This document shows positions 51,678 through 61,634 of a stretch of 64,000 nt of DNA, piece after piece. Within the stretch, counting starts at the first letter, position 1, and each line of letters opens with the position of its first letter. The notes below the pieces were generated by a model that saw only the letters and a program-made list of their open reading frames with translations, did no database searches and was not told where the DNA came from. A program made the position numbers and the translations under genes. Source of the DNA: Sphingomonas sp. PP-CC-1A-547 (lineage in GTDB: Bacteria > Pseudomonadota > Alphaproteobacteria > Sphingomonadales > Sphingomonadaceae); assembly GCF_003610375.1 (NCBI RefSeq), contig NZ_RAPZ01000010.1, positions 532,161 through 596,160 of the forward strand, given 5' to 3'.

Positions 51678-52823
51678 ATGCGCGCAATCACAAAGTCGGG
51701 GATCATCGTGGCAACCTTGCTGGCAGCGCTTTCGGCGCACGCAGCCGACGCGGCAGAGGCGAAGCGCGCGCCTGCCGGTACGCTCAAGGACGGTACCGCG
51801 ATCGAGGCCGTGACGCTCAGCAACGCACATGGCGTATCCGCACGCATCCTGTCGTACGGCGCCACGCTGCAATCGCTGATGGGCCCGGACCGCAACGGCA
51901 AGATCGCCGACGTGATGCTCGGCTATGACGATCTCGCCTCCTATGTCGATCATCCCAATTTTTTCGGCGTGACGGTCGGCCGTTTCGCCAATCGCATCGC
52001 CGGTGGCCGCTTCACGCTCGATGGCAAGGCGTACCAGTTGCCGCTCAACGACAAGGTCAATTCGCTGCACGGCGGCGGCAAGGGCTTCGACAAGGTCGCC
52101 TGGAAGATCGTCTCGGCGACGAACGGCCCGACCGCAACGCTCGTGCTGGGCTACCGCAGCTCGGACGGCGATTCCGGCTATCCCGGCAATCTGGACGTCA
52201 CCGTCACCTATACGCTCGACGAAGCCGGCAATCTCGGCATCGCGTATGACGCGAAGACCGACAAGCCGACGATCGTGAACATGACCAATCACGCCATCTT
52301 CGATCTCGGCGGTGAAGGCTCGGCGATGGGCGCGTATGGCCACCGGCTGACGATCCCGGCCAAGGCGATCACGCCGGTCGACGACAAACTAATCCCGACC
52401 GGCGCGCTGCAACCCGTCGCCGGCACGGTGTTCGATTTCCGGAACGGCCGCATCGTCGGCGAGGGCATCCGCGACGGTCGCGACCAGCAGATCCGCTACG
52501 GCCATGGCTACGATCATAATTTCGCGCTCGACAAGGGGCTGACCGCCAAGCCCGAACTGGCCGCGCGGCTGGAGGATCCTGTTTCGGGCCGCGTGCTCGA
52601 AGTGCTGACGACCGAGCCCGGCGTGCAGTTCTATACGGGCAATTTCCTCGACGGCACGTTCATCGGCAAGAAGGGCCATCTGTACCGGATGGGCGACGGC
52701 ATCGCGCTGGAGCCGCAGAAATTCCCCGATGCGCCCAACAAGCCGAACTTCGTCTCCGCACGCGTCGATCCGGGCAAGCCGTATCATCACGCGATGATCT
52801 ACCGCCTTTCCGTCGCCCGCTGA
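51678..52823 (+). CDS. Exported aldose 1-epimerase (mutarotase)
   Basis: A 381-residue galactose mutarotase-fold protein with a signal peptide (about 1-25, ending AADAA). Motifs are FGVTVGRFANRIAGGRFTLDG, LNDKVNSLHGGGKGFDKVAW (with the catalytic His region), NMTNHAIFDLGG and DHNFALDKG. Mutarotases interconvert anomers; export suggests the periplasm, before uptake. It begins the operon with the IlvD-type dehydratase 24 bp downstream. Confidence 0.9.
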   Translation: MRAITKSGIIVATLLAALSAHAADAAEAKRAPAGTLKDGTAIEAVTLSNAHGVSARILSYGATLQSLMGPDRNGKIADVMLGYDDLASYVDHPNFFGVTVGRFANRIAGGRFTLDGKAYQLPLNDKVNSLHGGGKGFDKVAWKIVSATNGPTATLVLGYRSSDGDSGYPGNLDVTVTYTLDEAGNLGIAYDAKTDKPTIVNMTNHAIFDLGGEGSAMGAYGHRLTIPAKAITPVDDKLIPTGALQPVAGTVFDFRNGRIVGEGIRDGRDQQIRYGHGYDHNFALDKGLTAKPELAARLEDPVSGRVLEVLTTEPGVQFYTGNFLDGTFIGKKGHLYRMGDGIALEPQKFPDAPNKPNFVSARVDPGKPYHHAMIYRLSVAR

Positions 52824-52847
52824 TATCCGATCTCCAGAAAGCTCCTC

Positions 52848-54638
52848 ATGACCGACATGCCAAAGCTCCGCTCGCGCGCGTGGTTCGACAACCCCGAGAA
52901 CATCGACATGACCGCGCTCTATCTGGAGCGCTATCTGAACTTCGGGCTGAGCCTCGAAGAACTGCGCTCGGGCAAGCCGATCATCGGCATCGCGCAGACC
53001 GGCAGCGACCTGTCGCCATGTAACCGCCACCACCTCGTTCTTGCCGAACGTCTGCGCGAGGGCATCCGTGAGGCGGGCGGCATCGCATTGGAATTCCCGG
53101 TCCACCCGATCCAGGAAACCGGCAAGCGCCCGACCGCCGGGCTCGACCGCAACCTCGCCTATCTGGCGCTGGTCGAGGTCCTCTACGGCTATCCGCTCGA
53201 CGGCGTCGTGCTGACGATCGGCTGCGACAAGACCACGCCCGCCTGCCTGATGGCGGCGGCGACCGTCAATATCCCGGCGATCGCGTTATCGGTCGGGCCG
53301 ATGCTCAACGGTTGGCACAAGGGCGAGCGGACCGGCTCGGGCACGATCGTCTGGAAGGCGCGCGAACTGCTCGCGACCGGCGCGATCGACGACGAGGGCT
53401 TTATCAAGCTCGTCGCGTCGTCGGCGCCGTCCACCGGTTATTGCAACACGATGGGCACCGCGACGACGATGAACTCGCTCGCCGAAGCACTCGGCATGCA
53501 GCTGCCCGGTTCGGCCGCGATCCCCGCGCCGTACCGTGACCGCCAGGAAGTCGCGTATCGCACCGGCAAGCGGATCGTCGACATGGTTTCGGAAGATCTG
53601 AAGCCATCGGACATTCTGACCAAGGAGGCGTTCCACAACGCGATCGTCGTCAATTCGGCGATCGGCGGCTCGACCAACGCACCGATCCATCTCGCCGCGA
53701 TCGCGCGTCACATCGGCGTCGACCTGCCGATCGACGACTGGCAGACGCACGGCCACAAGGTGCCGCTGATGGTCAATCTCCAGCCCGCTGGCGAGTATCT
53801 CGGCGAAGATTATTATCATGCCGGCGGCGTCCCCGCGGTGGTCGCCGAGCTAATGAAGCAGGGCCTGATCCACGAGGACGCGATGACCGCGAACGGCAAG
53901 TCGATCGGCGACAATTGCCGGACCGCGACGATCGAGGACGAGCGCGTCATCCGCCCGTTCGCGACGCCGTTGCTTGAGGATGCTGGCTTCATCGTGTTGC
54001 GCGGCAACCTGTTCGATTCGGCGATCATGAAGACCAGCGTGATCTCGCCGGAGTTCCGCGAGCGCTATCTGTCGAGCCCGGACGATCTGGAGGCATTCGA
54101 GGGCCCCGCGGTCGTGTTCGACGGTCCCGAGGATTATCATCACCGGATCGACGATCCTTCGCTCGGGATCACCACCGACACGTTGCTGTTCATGCGTGGC
54201 GCGGGGCCGATCGGGTATCCGGGTGCGGCCGAGGTCGTGAACATGCGGCCGCCGGCGTATCTGATCCGTGAGGGCGTCCACGCCCTCCCCTGCATCGGTG
54301 ATGGGCGGCAGTCGGGGACCTCCGGATCGCCCTCGATCCTCAACGCCTCGCCGGAAGCGGCGGCGATGGGTGGGCTTGCGTTGATCCGGACCGGCGACCG
54401 GGTTCGCATCGACCTCGCCAAGGGCAGCGCCAACGTGCTGATCTCGGACGAGGAACTGGCCGAGCGCCGCCGTGCGCTGACCGAGGCGGGCGGCTACGCC
54501 TATCCGCGTTCGCAGACGCCTTGGCAGGAAATCCAGCGCGCCACCGTCGGCCAGATGGAAACCGGTGCGATCCTCGAAGGTGCCGAGAAGTACCAGCGGA
54601 TCGCGCAGACGATGGGCCTACCGCGCGACAATCACTGA
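52848..54638 (+). CDS. IlvD/Edd-family sugar-acid dehydratase (xylonate/arabinonate type)
   Basis: A 596-residue dehydratase closely like Caulobacter XylD (xylonate dehydratase) in order and length: [40 protein letters not shown] (Fe-S cysteine), [25 protein letters not shown] and [17 protein letters not shown]. It would convert a C5 aldonic acid to its 2-keto-3-deoxy form, with AraD1 acting next. D-xylonate, L-arabinonate or D-galactonate cannot be separated by eye. The 3' end overlaps the MaoC gene by 7 nt on the other strand. Confidence 0.9.
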   Translation: MTDMPKLRSRAWFDNPENIDMTALYLERYLNFGLSLEELRSGKPIIGIAQTGSDLSPCNRHHLVLAERLREGIREAGGIALEFPVHPIQETGKRPTAGLDRNLAYLALVEVLYGYPLDGVVLTIGCDKTTPACLMAAATVNIPAIALSVGPMLNGWHKGERTGSGTIVWKARELLATGAIDDEGFIKLVASSAPSTGYCNTMGTATTMNSLAEALGMQLPGSAAIPAPYRDRQEVAYRTGKRIVDMVSEDLKPSDILTKEAFHNAIVVNSAIGGSTNAPIHLAAIARHIGVDLPIDDWQTHGHKVPLMVNLQPAGEYLGEDYYHAGGVPAVVAELMKQGLIHEDAMTANGKSIGDNCRTATIEDERVIRPFATPLLEDAGFIVLRGNLFDSAIMKTSVISPEFRERYLSSPDDLEAFEGPAVVFDGPEDYHHRIDDPSLGITTDTLLFMRGAGPIGYPGAAEVVNMRPPAYLIREGVHALPCIGDGRQSGTSGSPSILNASPEAAAMGGLALIRTGDRVRIDLAKGSANVLISDEELAERRRALTEAGGYAYPRSQTPWQEIQRATVGQMETGAILEGAEKYQRIAQTMGLPRDNH

Positions 54639-55093
54639 GGGGGACTTGCGCGCCGCTCGATCAGGGCGGTGCGCAGGCATTGGCAGACGATCTCGTCGCG
54701 CTGGTTGATCAGCCGGTGCGTGAAGGTGACGATGCCCGCGTTGGGGCGCGACTTGCTCGACTTCAGCTCGGTAACTTCGGTCTGGCAGCGCATCGTGTCG
54801 CCGATGAACACGGGCTTCGGATGCACCAGCTTGTCGTAGCCGAGGTTCGCGACGAGCGTGCCGAGCGTCGTCTCGCCGACCGACAGCCCGACCATCAGCG
54901 CGAAGGTGAAGGTGCCGTTGACGAGGATCTGGCCGAACTCGCTCGCCTTCGCCGCCTCGATGTCGAGGTGGAGCGGCTGCGGGTTGTGCGTCATCGTCGA
55001 GAACAGGAGGTTGTCCGTCTCGGTCACCGTGCGGCGGATCTCGTGTTCGATCCGGTCGCCGATGCTCCAGTCGTCAAAATAGCGGCCGGCCAT
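54632..55093 (-). CDS. MaoC-like hotdog dehydratase
   Basis: A 153-residue R-specific enoyl-CoA hydratase-like protein: [29 protein letters not shown] (DxxxxH-type catalytic pair: N and H region), [34 protein letters not shown] at 55093 overlaps the stop of the carboxylase gene by one base. It probably hydrates an enoyl-CoA in the leucine/isovalerate pathway; the classic LiuC is a crotonase-type enzyme, so this would replace it. Confidence 0.87.
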   Translation of the reverse strand: MAGRYFDDWSIGDRIEHEIRRTVTETDNLLFSTMTHNPQPLHLDIEAAKASEFGQILVNGTFTFALMVGLSVGETTLGTLVANLGYDKLVHPKPVFIGDTMRCQTEVTELKSSKSRPNAGIVTFTHRLINQRDEIVCQCLRTALIERRASPPQ

Positions 55094-56931
55094 CAAGAAT
55101 CCTTTTCGATGCGGACGAGCATGGTGCCCTCGGTCACCTGCCCGCCCTCGATTGCGTTGAGGTCCGCGACGATGCCGTCGAACGGTGCGGTCAGGGAGTG
55201 CTCCATCTTCATCGCCTCAAGCGTGACGAGCTTCTGGCCCTTGGCGACGGTATCGCCTGCTGCGACGTCGACGGCGATGATGCGGCCCGGCATTGGCGAC
55301 AGGATCGCGCCGTCCGCTGCTCCGCCCGCAGCGACACCAGATGCGCGCCAAGGCTTGAGCTGCCAGGTCTGGCCGGCTTCGGAGATCAGGACGTCTTCGA
55401 ATACCGACGCCGCTCCGGCGTGTCCGTCGAGTTCGACCTCGACCGGTTCACCGTCGAGCAGGAACGTCGCGCTACGGCGAGGCGCTGCGTTGAGGCGGAA
55501 GCCGGCGATCGGATCGGCGGATACGAGCGCGCCGCCCGCGTCGGCCAACGCCTCTTCGGTCGGGTGCGTCGGCGGCATGAGCGCGTCGCCTTCGCGCGCG
55601 ATCAGACCGGTGTCGAGCGTGCCCGCCACGAAGTCGGGATGGTCGAGCGCCTCGACGAGGAACCCCGCGTTGGAGCGGACCGGCCAGACGACCGCACCGT
55701 CGAGCGCATACGCCAAGGCTTCGCGCGCAGTCTCTCTGTCTTCGCCCCAGGCGATGACCTTGGCGATCATCGGGTCGTAGAACGGCGAGATTTTAGCGCC
55801 CTGCTCTACCCCGGTATCGACGCGCGCGGTGGTACCGAGATCGAATCGTTCGAGCGTTCCGATCGACGGCAGGAACCCCTTGGCCGGGTCCTCGGCATAC
55901 AGCCGCGCCTCCATCGCCCAGCCGTCGATCGCCAGTTCGTCCTGACGCTTCGGCAAGCGCTCGCCGGATGCGACGCGGAGTTGCCATTCGACGAGGTCCT
56001 GGCCGGTGATCTCTTCGGTGACCGGGTGCTCGACCTGCAACCGTGTGTTCATTTCCATGAACCAGATGCGGTCGGCGCGGAGGCCTTCGCTGGCATCGGC
56101 GATGAACTCGATCGTGCCGGCGCCGACGTAATCGACTGCCTTGGCGGCATTGACCGCAGCGGCGCAGATCGCTTCGCGGGTGGCGGCGTCCATGCCCGGT
56201 GCGGGGGCTTCCTCGATCACCTTCTGGTGGCGGCGCTGGAGCGAGCAGTCGCGCTCGAACAGATGGACGACGTTGCCCTGTCTGTCGCCGAAGACCTGCA
56301 CCTCGATATGGCGCGGCGAGAGAATGTATTTCTCGATCAGCACGTCGGTGTTGCCGAACGACGAGGCCGCCTCGCGCTGGCACGAGACGAGCGCATCAGC
56401 GAACTCGGCGGCCGTATCGACGCGGCGCATACCCTTGCCGCCGCCGCCGGCGACCGCCTTGATGAGGACGGGGTAGCCGATCGCATCGGCCTCCGCCTTC
56501 AGACGTTCGGGGGACTGGTCCTCACCGAGATAGCCGGGCGTGACGGGTACGCCGGCGGCGATCATGCGCTGTTTGGCGGCGTCCTTGAGGCCCATTGCGC
56601 GGATGCTGTCGGGGTTGGGGCCGACCCAGATCAGTCCGGCGTCGAGCACGGCCTGGGCGAAATCGGCGTTCTCCGACAGGAAGCCGTAGCCGGGGTGGAT
56701 AGCCTCGGCCCCGGTGTCGAGCGCGGCGGCGATGATGCGGTTGCCGACGAGGTAGCTTTCGCGCGCCGGGGAAGCGCCGATGTGCACGGCTTCGTCGGCC
56801 TGGCGGACGTGGAGCGCGTTCGCGTCGGCGTCCGAATAGACCGCGATCGTGCGGATGCCGAGCGCCCTTGCGGTGCGGATGATGCGGCAGGCGATCTCGC
56901 CGCGATTGGCGATCAGGAGGGACTCGATCAT
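55093..56931 (-). CDS. Acyl-CoA carboxylase biotin-carboxylase subunit (methylcrotonyl-CoA type)
   Basis: A 612-residue alpha subunit with biotin carboxylase (about 1-445: LIANRGEIACRIIRTA, KAVAGGGGKGMRRV, FMEMNTRLQVEHPVTE), a linker domain and a C-terminal biotin carrier domain with the biotinylated lysine in EAMKMEH. With the carboxyltransferase 57578-59179 it carboxylates 3-methylcrotonyl-CoA (LiuD/MccA) or another acyl-CoA. Ivd and MaoC neighbours support the leucine pathway. Start ATG at 56931. Confidence 0.92.
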   Translation of the reverse strand: MIESLLIANRGEIACRIIRTARALGIRTIAVYSDADANALHVRQADEAVHIGASPARESYLVGNRIIAAALDTGAEAIHPGYGFLSENADFAQAVLDAGLIWVGPNPDSIRAMGLKDAAKQRMIAAGVPVTPGYLGEDQSPERLKAEADAIGYPVLIKAVAGGGGKGMRRVDTAAEFADALVSCQREAASSFGNTDVLIEKYILSPRHIEVQVFGDRQGNVVHLFERDCSLQRRHQKVIEEAPAPGMDAATREAICAAAVNAAKAVDYVGAGTIEFIADASEGLRADRIWFMEMNTRLQVEHPVTEEITGQDLVEWQLRVASGERLPKRQDELAIDGWAMEARLYAEDPAKGFLPSIGTLERFDLGTTARVDTGVEQGAKISPFYDPMIAKVIAWGEDRETAREALAYALDGAVVWPVRSNAGFLVEALDHPDFVAGTLDTGLIAREGDALMPPTHPTEEALADAGGALVSADPIAGFRLNAAPRRSATFLLDGEPVEVELDGHAGAASVFEDVLISEAGQTWQLKPWRASGVAAGGAADGAILSPMPGRIIAVDVAAGDTVAKGQKLVTLEAMKMEHSLTAPFDGIVADLNAIEGGQVTEGTMLVRIEKDS

Positions 56932-57090
56932 CGATTCGCTCCGCGGAAGTGCACAAAGTGCAGACGCTCCAGCGATGTGCACATCGGGCTCGAAAGCCCC
57001 TCGACGGCAGGAAGATCGGCGGAAAGGATCGACTGTTTCATCATGGTCATCCCGGCATAAGCCGATGCGGGCGGTGTAGGACAGGCCATG

Positions 57091-57573
57091 TCAGTTCACG
57101 CAGCCGGTGGTGCGCTTCGACCAAGTCAGGTTGGCGATCTTCCAGCGGCCGGCTTCGCGGACCATGTCGAAATGGTCGGTGCCGCAATGCGAGACCTTGC
57201 CGTCGATCGTGAAGACGTAGGGCGACCAGACCATCGCGATGTCGCCGTCGATGTCGACCGCGGGATCGGTCAGGCGCTCGGCGTAGCGCTCGGGGCCGGG
57301 CTTGATCGATGCGGCGAACTCGGGCCAGCTGGTGCGGCGGACCGAGCGCGTGCCGTCGGCCTTTTCCTCGGCGACGGTGGCGCTGCCTTCGGGGCGGACC
57401 TGGGCGAGGATCGCCTGCCCGTCGCGGGCGGCGAGCGCGGCGAAGAGCGCATCGATCGGGACCATGACGCCGGCTTCCTCGGTCGCGGCGGCTGGCGGCA
57501 GACCGGTGCCCTTGACGATCGGCTGGACCGGGGTGATCTGACCAGCGGCGAGGAGAAGTGACAGCAGGATCAT
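57091..57573 (-). CDS. NTF2-like/SnoaL-like exported protein
   Basis: A 160-residue protein with a short signal peptide (MILLSLLLAAG, then about residue 16) and an NTF2-like alpha+beta fold: MVPIDALFAALAARDGQAI, VRPEGSATVAEEK, ADLT-like LTDPAVDIDGDIAMVWSPY and HFDMVREAGRWKIANLTWS. Such domains bind small molecules. Its place inside the carboxylase operon is odd; it is probably coupled by position, not pathway. ATG at 57573 is 4 nt after the carboxyltransferase stop. Confidence 0.78.
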   Translation of the reverse strand: MILLSLLLAAGQITPVQPIVKGTGLPPAAATEEAGVMVPIDALFAALAARDGQAILAQVRPEGSATVAEEKADGTRSVRRTSWPEFAASIKPGPERYAERLTDPAVDIDGDIAMVWSPYVFTIDGKVSHCGTDHFDMVREAGRWKIANLTWSKRTTGCVN

Positions 57574-57577
57574 CGGG

Positions 57578-59179
57578 TTACATCCTGAACACGCCGAACG
57601 CGGGGCGTTCGGGGATGGGAGCATTGAGCGTCGCGGCGAAGGCCAGGCCAAGCACGTCTCGCGTTTGGGCGGGATCGATGATGCCGTCGTCCCAGAGGCG
57701 CGCGGTGGCGTACCAGGGGTTGCCCTCGTCCTCGTATTTCTGCCGGACCGGTGCCTTGAAGGCTTCGGCCTGTTCGGGCGTCCAGTTGTCGGCGTCGCGG
57801 TGGACGGTGGCGAGGACCGACGCCGCCTGCTCGCCGCCCATCACGCTGATCCGGCTGTTGGGCCAGGTGAACAGGAAGCGCGGCGAATAGGCGCGGCCGC
57901 ACATGCCGTAATTGCCCGCGCCGAAGCTGCCGCCGATCAGCACGGTGATCTTCGGGACGGTCGCGGTGGCCACGGCGGTGACGAGCTTTGCGCCATGTTT
58001 CGCAATGCCTTCCGCCTCGTATTTGCCGCCGACCATGAAGCCCGAGATGTTCTGGAGGAACAGCAGCGGGATTCTGCGCTGGCAGGCGAGCTCGATGAAA
58101 TGCGCGCCCTTCTGTGCGCTCTCGCTGAAGAGCACGCCGTTGTTGGCGAGGATCGCGACGGGGATGCCCCAGATATGGGCGAACCCGCAGACGAGGCTGG
58201 TGCCGTAGAGTGCCTTGAACTCATGGAACTCGCTGCCGTCGACAAGGCGCGCGATGACTTCGTGGACGTCGTAGGGCGCGCGGACGTCGCTGGGGACGAT
58301 GCCGTACAGCTCTTCGGGGGCGAACTTCGGCGGCTTGGGCTGCTGGAGGTTCACCGCGGTCTGCGCCTGCGGTTGCAGGGTGGAGACGATGTCGCGGACG
58401 ATGGTCAGCGCGTGCTCATCGTTCTCGGCGACGTGATCGACCACGCCCGAGCGGCGGCCATGCGTGTCGGCGCCGCCCAGTTCCTCGGCCGAGATGACTT
58501 CGCCGGTCGCGGCCTTCACGAGGGGTGGACCGGCGAGGAAGATCGTCCCCTGCCCGCGAACGATGATCGTCTCGTCGGACATTGCGGGGACGTACGCGCC
58601 GCCGGCGGTGCAACTGCCCATGACGCAGGCGATCTGCGGGATGCCGAGCGCGGACATGTTGGCCTGGTTGAAGAATATCCGGCCGAAGTGATCGCGGTCT
58701 GGGAAGACCTCGGCCTGGTGCGGCAGGTTGGCGCCGCCGCTGTCGACGAGGTAGATGCAGGGGAGCCGATTTTCCTGCGCGATTTCCTGCGCGCGGAGGT
58801 GTTTCTTGACGGTGAGCGGGTAGTAGGTGCCGCCCTTCACGGTCGCGTCGTTGCAGACGATCATGCACTGGCGACCGGACACGCGGCCGATGCCGATGAT
58901 CAGGCCGGCGCCGGGGACTTCGTCATCGTAGAGGCCGTTGGCGACGAGCTGGCCGATTTCGAGGAACGGCGAGCCGGGGTCGAGCAGGCGTTCGACGCGG
59001 TCGCGTGGGAGGAGCTTGCCGCGCGACGTGTGGCGCTCGCGGGACTTGGCGTTGCCGCCTAGCGCGGTGCGGGCGACGTCCTTGCGGAGGGTTTCGGCGA
59101 GCGCGCGGTTGTGGGTCGCGTTCGCGTGGAAGGATTCGCTGTCGGGGGACAGTGCGGAGGTGAGCACGGGCGCGGTCAC
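57578..59179 (-). CDS. Acyl-CoA carboxylase carboxyltransferase subunit (methylcrotonyl-CoA type)
   Basis: A 533-residue beta subunit (LiuB/MccB) transferring carboxyl from biotin to an acyl-Co[21 protein letters not shown] near the start, [42 protein letters not shown] and the oxyanion/biotin site [16 protein letters not shown] are typical. Together with the biotin subunit and isovaleryl-CoA dehydrogenase it should act on 3-methylcrotonyl-CoA. Confidence 0.94.
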   Translation of the reverse strand: MTAPVLTSALSPDSESFHANATHNRALAETLRKDVARTALGGNAKSRERHTSRGKLLPRDRVERLLDPGSPFLEIGQLVANGLYDDEVPGAGLIIGIGRVSGRQCMIVCNDATVKGGTYYPLTVKKHLRAQEIAQENRLPCIYLVDSGGANLPHQAEVFPDRDHFGRIFFNQANMSALGIPQIACVMGSCTAGGAYVPAMSDETIIVRGQGTIFLAGPPLVKAATGEVISAEELGGADTHGRRSGVVDHVAENDEHALTIVRDIVSTLQPQAQTAVNLQQPKPPKFAPEELYGIVPSDVRAPYDVHEVIARLVDGSEFHEFKALYGTSLVCGFAHIWGIPVAILANNGVLFSESAQKGAHFIELACQRRIPLLFLQNISGFMVGGKYEAEGIAKHGAKLVTAVATATVPKITVLIGGSFGAGNYGMCGRAYSPRFLFTWPNSRISVMGGEQAASVLATVHRDADNWTPEQAEAFKAPVRQKYEDEGNPWYATARLWDDGIIDPAQTRDVLGLAFAATLNAPIPERPAFGVFRM

Positions 59180-59184
59180 TTGAT

Positions 59185-59283
59185 TCCCCTCCCGCTTGCG
59201 GGAGGGGTTAGGGGAGGGAATGCGGCCAGGAAGGACACTCGCGGCCTGCCCTCCCCCGACCCCTCCCGCAAGCGGGAGGGGAG
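59185..59283. repeat. Paired inverted-repeat element, family A (copy A3)
   Basis: TTCCCCTCCCGCTTGCGGGA then GGGGTTAGGGGAGGGA is mirrored by CCCTCCCCCGACCCCTCCCG then CAAGCGGGAGGGG. It lies in the 115-bp gap between the dehydrogenase and carboxyltransferase genes of one operon. Confidence 0.87.
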
Positions 59284-59294
59284 CAGTAGGCGCT

Positions 59295-60461
59295 TCACTG
59301 TGCCACCTTGGGGGCGGCCCCGATGAGTTCTCTGCCGATCAGCATCCGCCGAATCTCGTTCGTCCCAGCGCCGATGTCGAGCAACTTCGCATCCCGCATG
59401 AACCGCTCGACCGGCCAGTCCTTGGTATACCCTGCCCCACCCAGCGCCTGGATCGATTCGAGCGACACCTTCACCGCGCTCTCGCTCGCCAGCAGGATCG
59501 CGCCGGCCGCGTCGAACCGCGTCGTCTTGCCCGCATCGCACGACTTCGCCACCGCATAGACGTACGCGCGCGCCGAACTCAGCGCGACGTACATGTCGGC
59601 GACCTTGGCCTGGATCAGCTGGAACTGGCCGATCGCCGTCCCGAACTGCTTCCGCTCGCGCACATACGGGATCACGACGTCGAGGCACGCCTGCATGATG
59701 CCGAGCTGGATCCCGGCGAGCACCGCGCGCTCATAGTCGAGGCCCGACATCAGCACGCCGACGCCGCCATTCTCGGGACCCATGACGTTTTCGAACGGGA
59801 CCTCGCAATCGGTGAAGACGAGTTCCGCCGTGGGCGAGCCGCGCATACCCATCTTGTCGATCTTCTGGCCGATCGCGAAGCCCGGCATGTCCTTCTCGAT
59901 CAGGAACGCGGTAATCCCGCGCGAACCCTCGCCGGTCTTCGCATAGACGACCAACGTGTCGGCATAGGCCGCGTTGGTGATCCAGAACTTCGTGCCGTTG
60001 AGCACGTAGCCGGTGTCGGTCTTCACCGCTTTCAGCTTCATCGAGACGACGTCGGAGCCGGCGCCCGCCTCGGACATGGCGAGGCTGCCGACATGCTCGC
60101 CCGACACGAGCTTGGGGAGGTACTTCGCCTTCTGCTCGGGATTGCCCCAGCGGCGGATCTGGTTGACGCACAGGTTCGAGTGCGCGCCGTAGCTGAGCCC
60201 GATCGACGCGGACGCGCGGGAGACTTCCTCGACCGCGACGACGTGTTCGAGATAGCCGAGGCCGAGGCCGCCAAACTCTTCCTCGACGGTGATGCCGTGC
60301 AGCCCGAGTTCGCCCATCGCCGGCCAGAGTTCGCGCGGGAACCAGTCGTCGGCGTCGATCTTCGCGGCGAGCGGCGCGATCTTGTCGGTGGCGAACCGCT
60401 GCGTGGACTCGCGGATCATGTCCGCGGATTCGCCGAGCGCGAAATCGAAATCGGGTATCAT
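59295..60461 (-). CDS. Isovaleryl-CoA dehydrogenase-type acyl-CoA dehydrogenase
   Basis: A 388-residue FAD enzyme. [16 protein letters not shown] and [18 protein letters not shown] (FAD and substrate regions), [19 protein letters not shown] and the C-terminal region [23 protein letters not shown] plus [13 protein letters not shown] match the LiuA/Ivd type, and [11 protein letters not shown] holds the catalytic glutamate position of isovaleryl-CoA dehydrogenases. It starts the liu-like operon; AGAGG precedes the ATG. Confidence 0.93.
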   Translation of the reverse strand: MIPDFDFALGESADMIRESTQRFATDKIAPLAAKIDADDWFPRELWPAMGELGLHGITVEEEFGGLGLGYLEHVVAVEEVSRASASIGLSYGAHSNLCVNQIRRWGNPEQKAKYLPKLVSGEHVGSLAMSEAGAGSDVVSMKLKAVKTDTGYVLNGTKFWITNAAYADTLVVYAKTGEGSRGITAFLIEKDMPGFAIGQKIDKMGMRGSPTAELVFTDCEVPFENVMGPENGGVGVLMSGLDYERAVLAGIQLGIMQACLDVVIPYVRERKQFGTAIGQFQLIQAKVADMYVALSSARAYVYAVAKSCDAGKTTRFDAAGAILLASESAVKVSLESIQALGGAGYTKDWPVERFMRDAKLLDIGAGTNEIRRMLIGRELIGAAPKVAQ

Positions 60462-60499
60462 GCAGCCTCTCCAGACCTTGTGTTGCGACGATGATACTC

Positions 60500-60528
60500 G
60501 GTCGCGACCCTCGAGAGAAATTGATACT
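60500..60528. promoter_or_regulatory. Candidate LysR-type regulatory region between ivd-type and lysR genes
   Basis: GGTCGCGACC is a perfect 10-bp palindrome at 60500-60509. TGATACT occurs at 60492-60498 and 60522-60528, 30 bp apart (three helical turns). Divergent LysR regulators often bind such arrays; the exact T-N11-A site is not resolved. Confidence 0.45.
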
Positions 60529-60584
60529 ACCGAACACATGCGATAGACACCGTCTATGGCTGCACTCGCTATGATCGGACGCGC

Positions 60585-61478
60585 ATGATCGAGCGCTATG
60601 TGTTGCGCTATTTCCTGGCGGTCGTGGACCAAGGCAATTTCACGCGTGCCGCCGCGCAGTGCCGGATCTCGCAGCCGACGCTGTCGGTCGGGATCGCCAA
60701 GCTGGAGGCGTCGCTCGGCCAGACCTTGTTCCTGCGGACCAACCGGCGGATCGAACTCACCCCGTCGGGCACGCGGTTCGCGGTGCATGCACGCCGGATC
60801 GAAGCGGAGTTCGCCGCCGCCGAACGGGATTTGCAGGACACGGCTCCGACCAAGCTCGTCCGCCTCGGGATCGCGACGACGTTGCCGCCGTCCTGGATCG
60901 CCGCGGCATTAAGCAGGGCGCGACGCACGTCCACCACCGAACGCCTCGAAGTCGTCGAGGGACGGAGCAGCGAACTGGTCGCGTTGCTCGATCGCGGGCG
61001 GATCGACGTGATGCTCGGCGCGATCGGGGACGATGCGCGCGGTCGCGTGCTGTTCGAGGAGGGTTTCGCGGTCGCGGTAGCGAACGACCACCGACTGGCC
61101 GGACGCGCCACGCTCGCGGTTGCCGACGTCGCCGAGGAAACGATGATCGTCCGCCGCCACTGCGAAGCGCTGGCCGAGACGAGCCGCTTCTTCACCGCGC
61201 GCGGCGTGCGACCGTTCATGGCCGCCCGCACCGTCAGCGACGACCGCGCGCTGACCTATGTTCGTGCGGGGCTCGGGATGACGGTCATGCCGCTGAGCTT
61301 TGCGAGCGAAGGCATCGCGATGATTCGGTTGACGGGCTTCGATCCGACGCGGCGCGTAGGCGTGCTGGTGGCGAACGATTCCGCCTCCCGGATCGAGGGA
61401 AGCGCCGCGGTCGCGGCGATCGAGGAGACGTTCAGGGATCTGCACGCGGCGGGAGCCGATGCCGACGATCTCATCTGA
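60585..61478 (+). CDS. LysR-family transcriptional regulator
   Basis: A 297-residue regulator with an N-terminal winged helix ([39 protein letters not shown]) and a substrate-binding domain. It is divergent from the liu-type operon with 123 bp between, so it likely controls it. Leucine degradation in gammaproteobacteria uses a MerR-type LiuR, so a LysR regulator is a difference, although common in alphaproteobacteria. It is the last chromosomal gene before the integrated element. Confidence 0.92.
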   Translation: MIERYVLRYFLAVVDQGNFTRAAAQCRISQPTLSVGIAKLEASLGQTLFLRTNRRIELTPSGTRFAVHARRIEAEFAAAERDLQDTAPTKLVRLGIATTLPPSWIAAALSRARRTSTTERLEVVEGRSSELVALLDRGRIDVMLGAIGDDARGRVLFEEGFAVAVANDHRLAGRATLAVADVAEETMIVRRHCEALAETSRFFTARGVRPFMAARTVSDDRALTYVRAGLGMTVMPLSFASEGIAMIRLTGFDPTRRVGVLVANDSASRIEGSAAVAAIEETFRDLHAAGADADDLI

Positions 61479-61522
61479 CGCTATGTAAAAAGCTGTCCCA
61501 GCGAACCGGTCATCAACGGAAA

Positions 61523-61545
61523 TGGTGGAGCCGAGGGGGATCGAA
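61523..61545 (-). other. 3' end of a tRNA or tmRNA gene, probable attachment site
   Basis: On the minus strand the last bases are TCGGCTCCACCA, preceded by the T-loop word TTCGATC and T-stem bases CCCC(C). The match includes discriminator A, the CCA end and the 3' acceptor strand CGGCTCC. The rest of the tRNA body is absent. Downstream (minus strand) a small hairpin GCTG-GGA-CAGC and TTTTT follow, like a terminator. This is the classic trace of integration into a tRNA/tmRNA 3' end. Confidence 0.72.
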
Positions 61546-61634
61546 GTAATCGGCTGTAACCGTTGGAAAATAATGGTTTAATTTTGGGAAGCTGTTGCGG
61601 TTGGTACACTCGGATGTAACAGTTTTAACCGTAC

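Noticed and set aside
61523-61545. A complete tRNA gene at the att site
   Set aside because: Only the T-loop, 3' stem strands and CCA are present; no D-arm, anticodon or 5' half can be read upstream.
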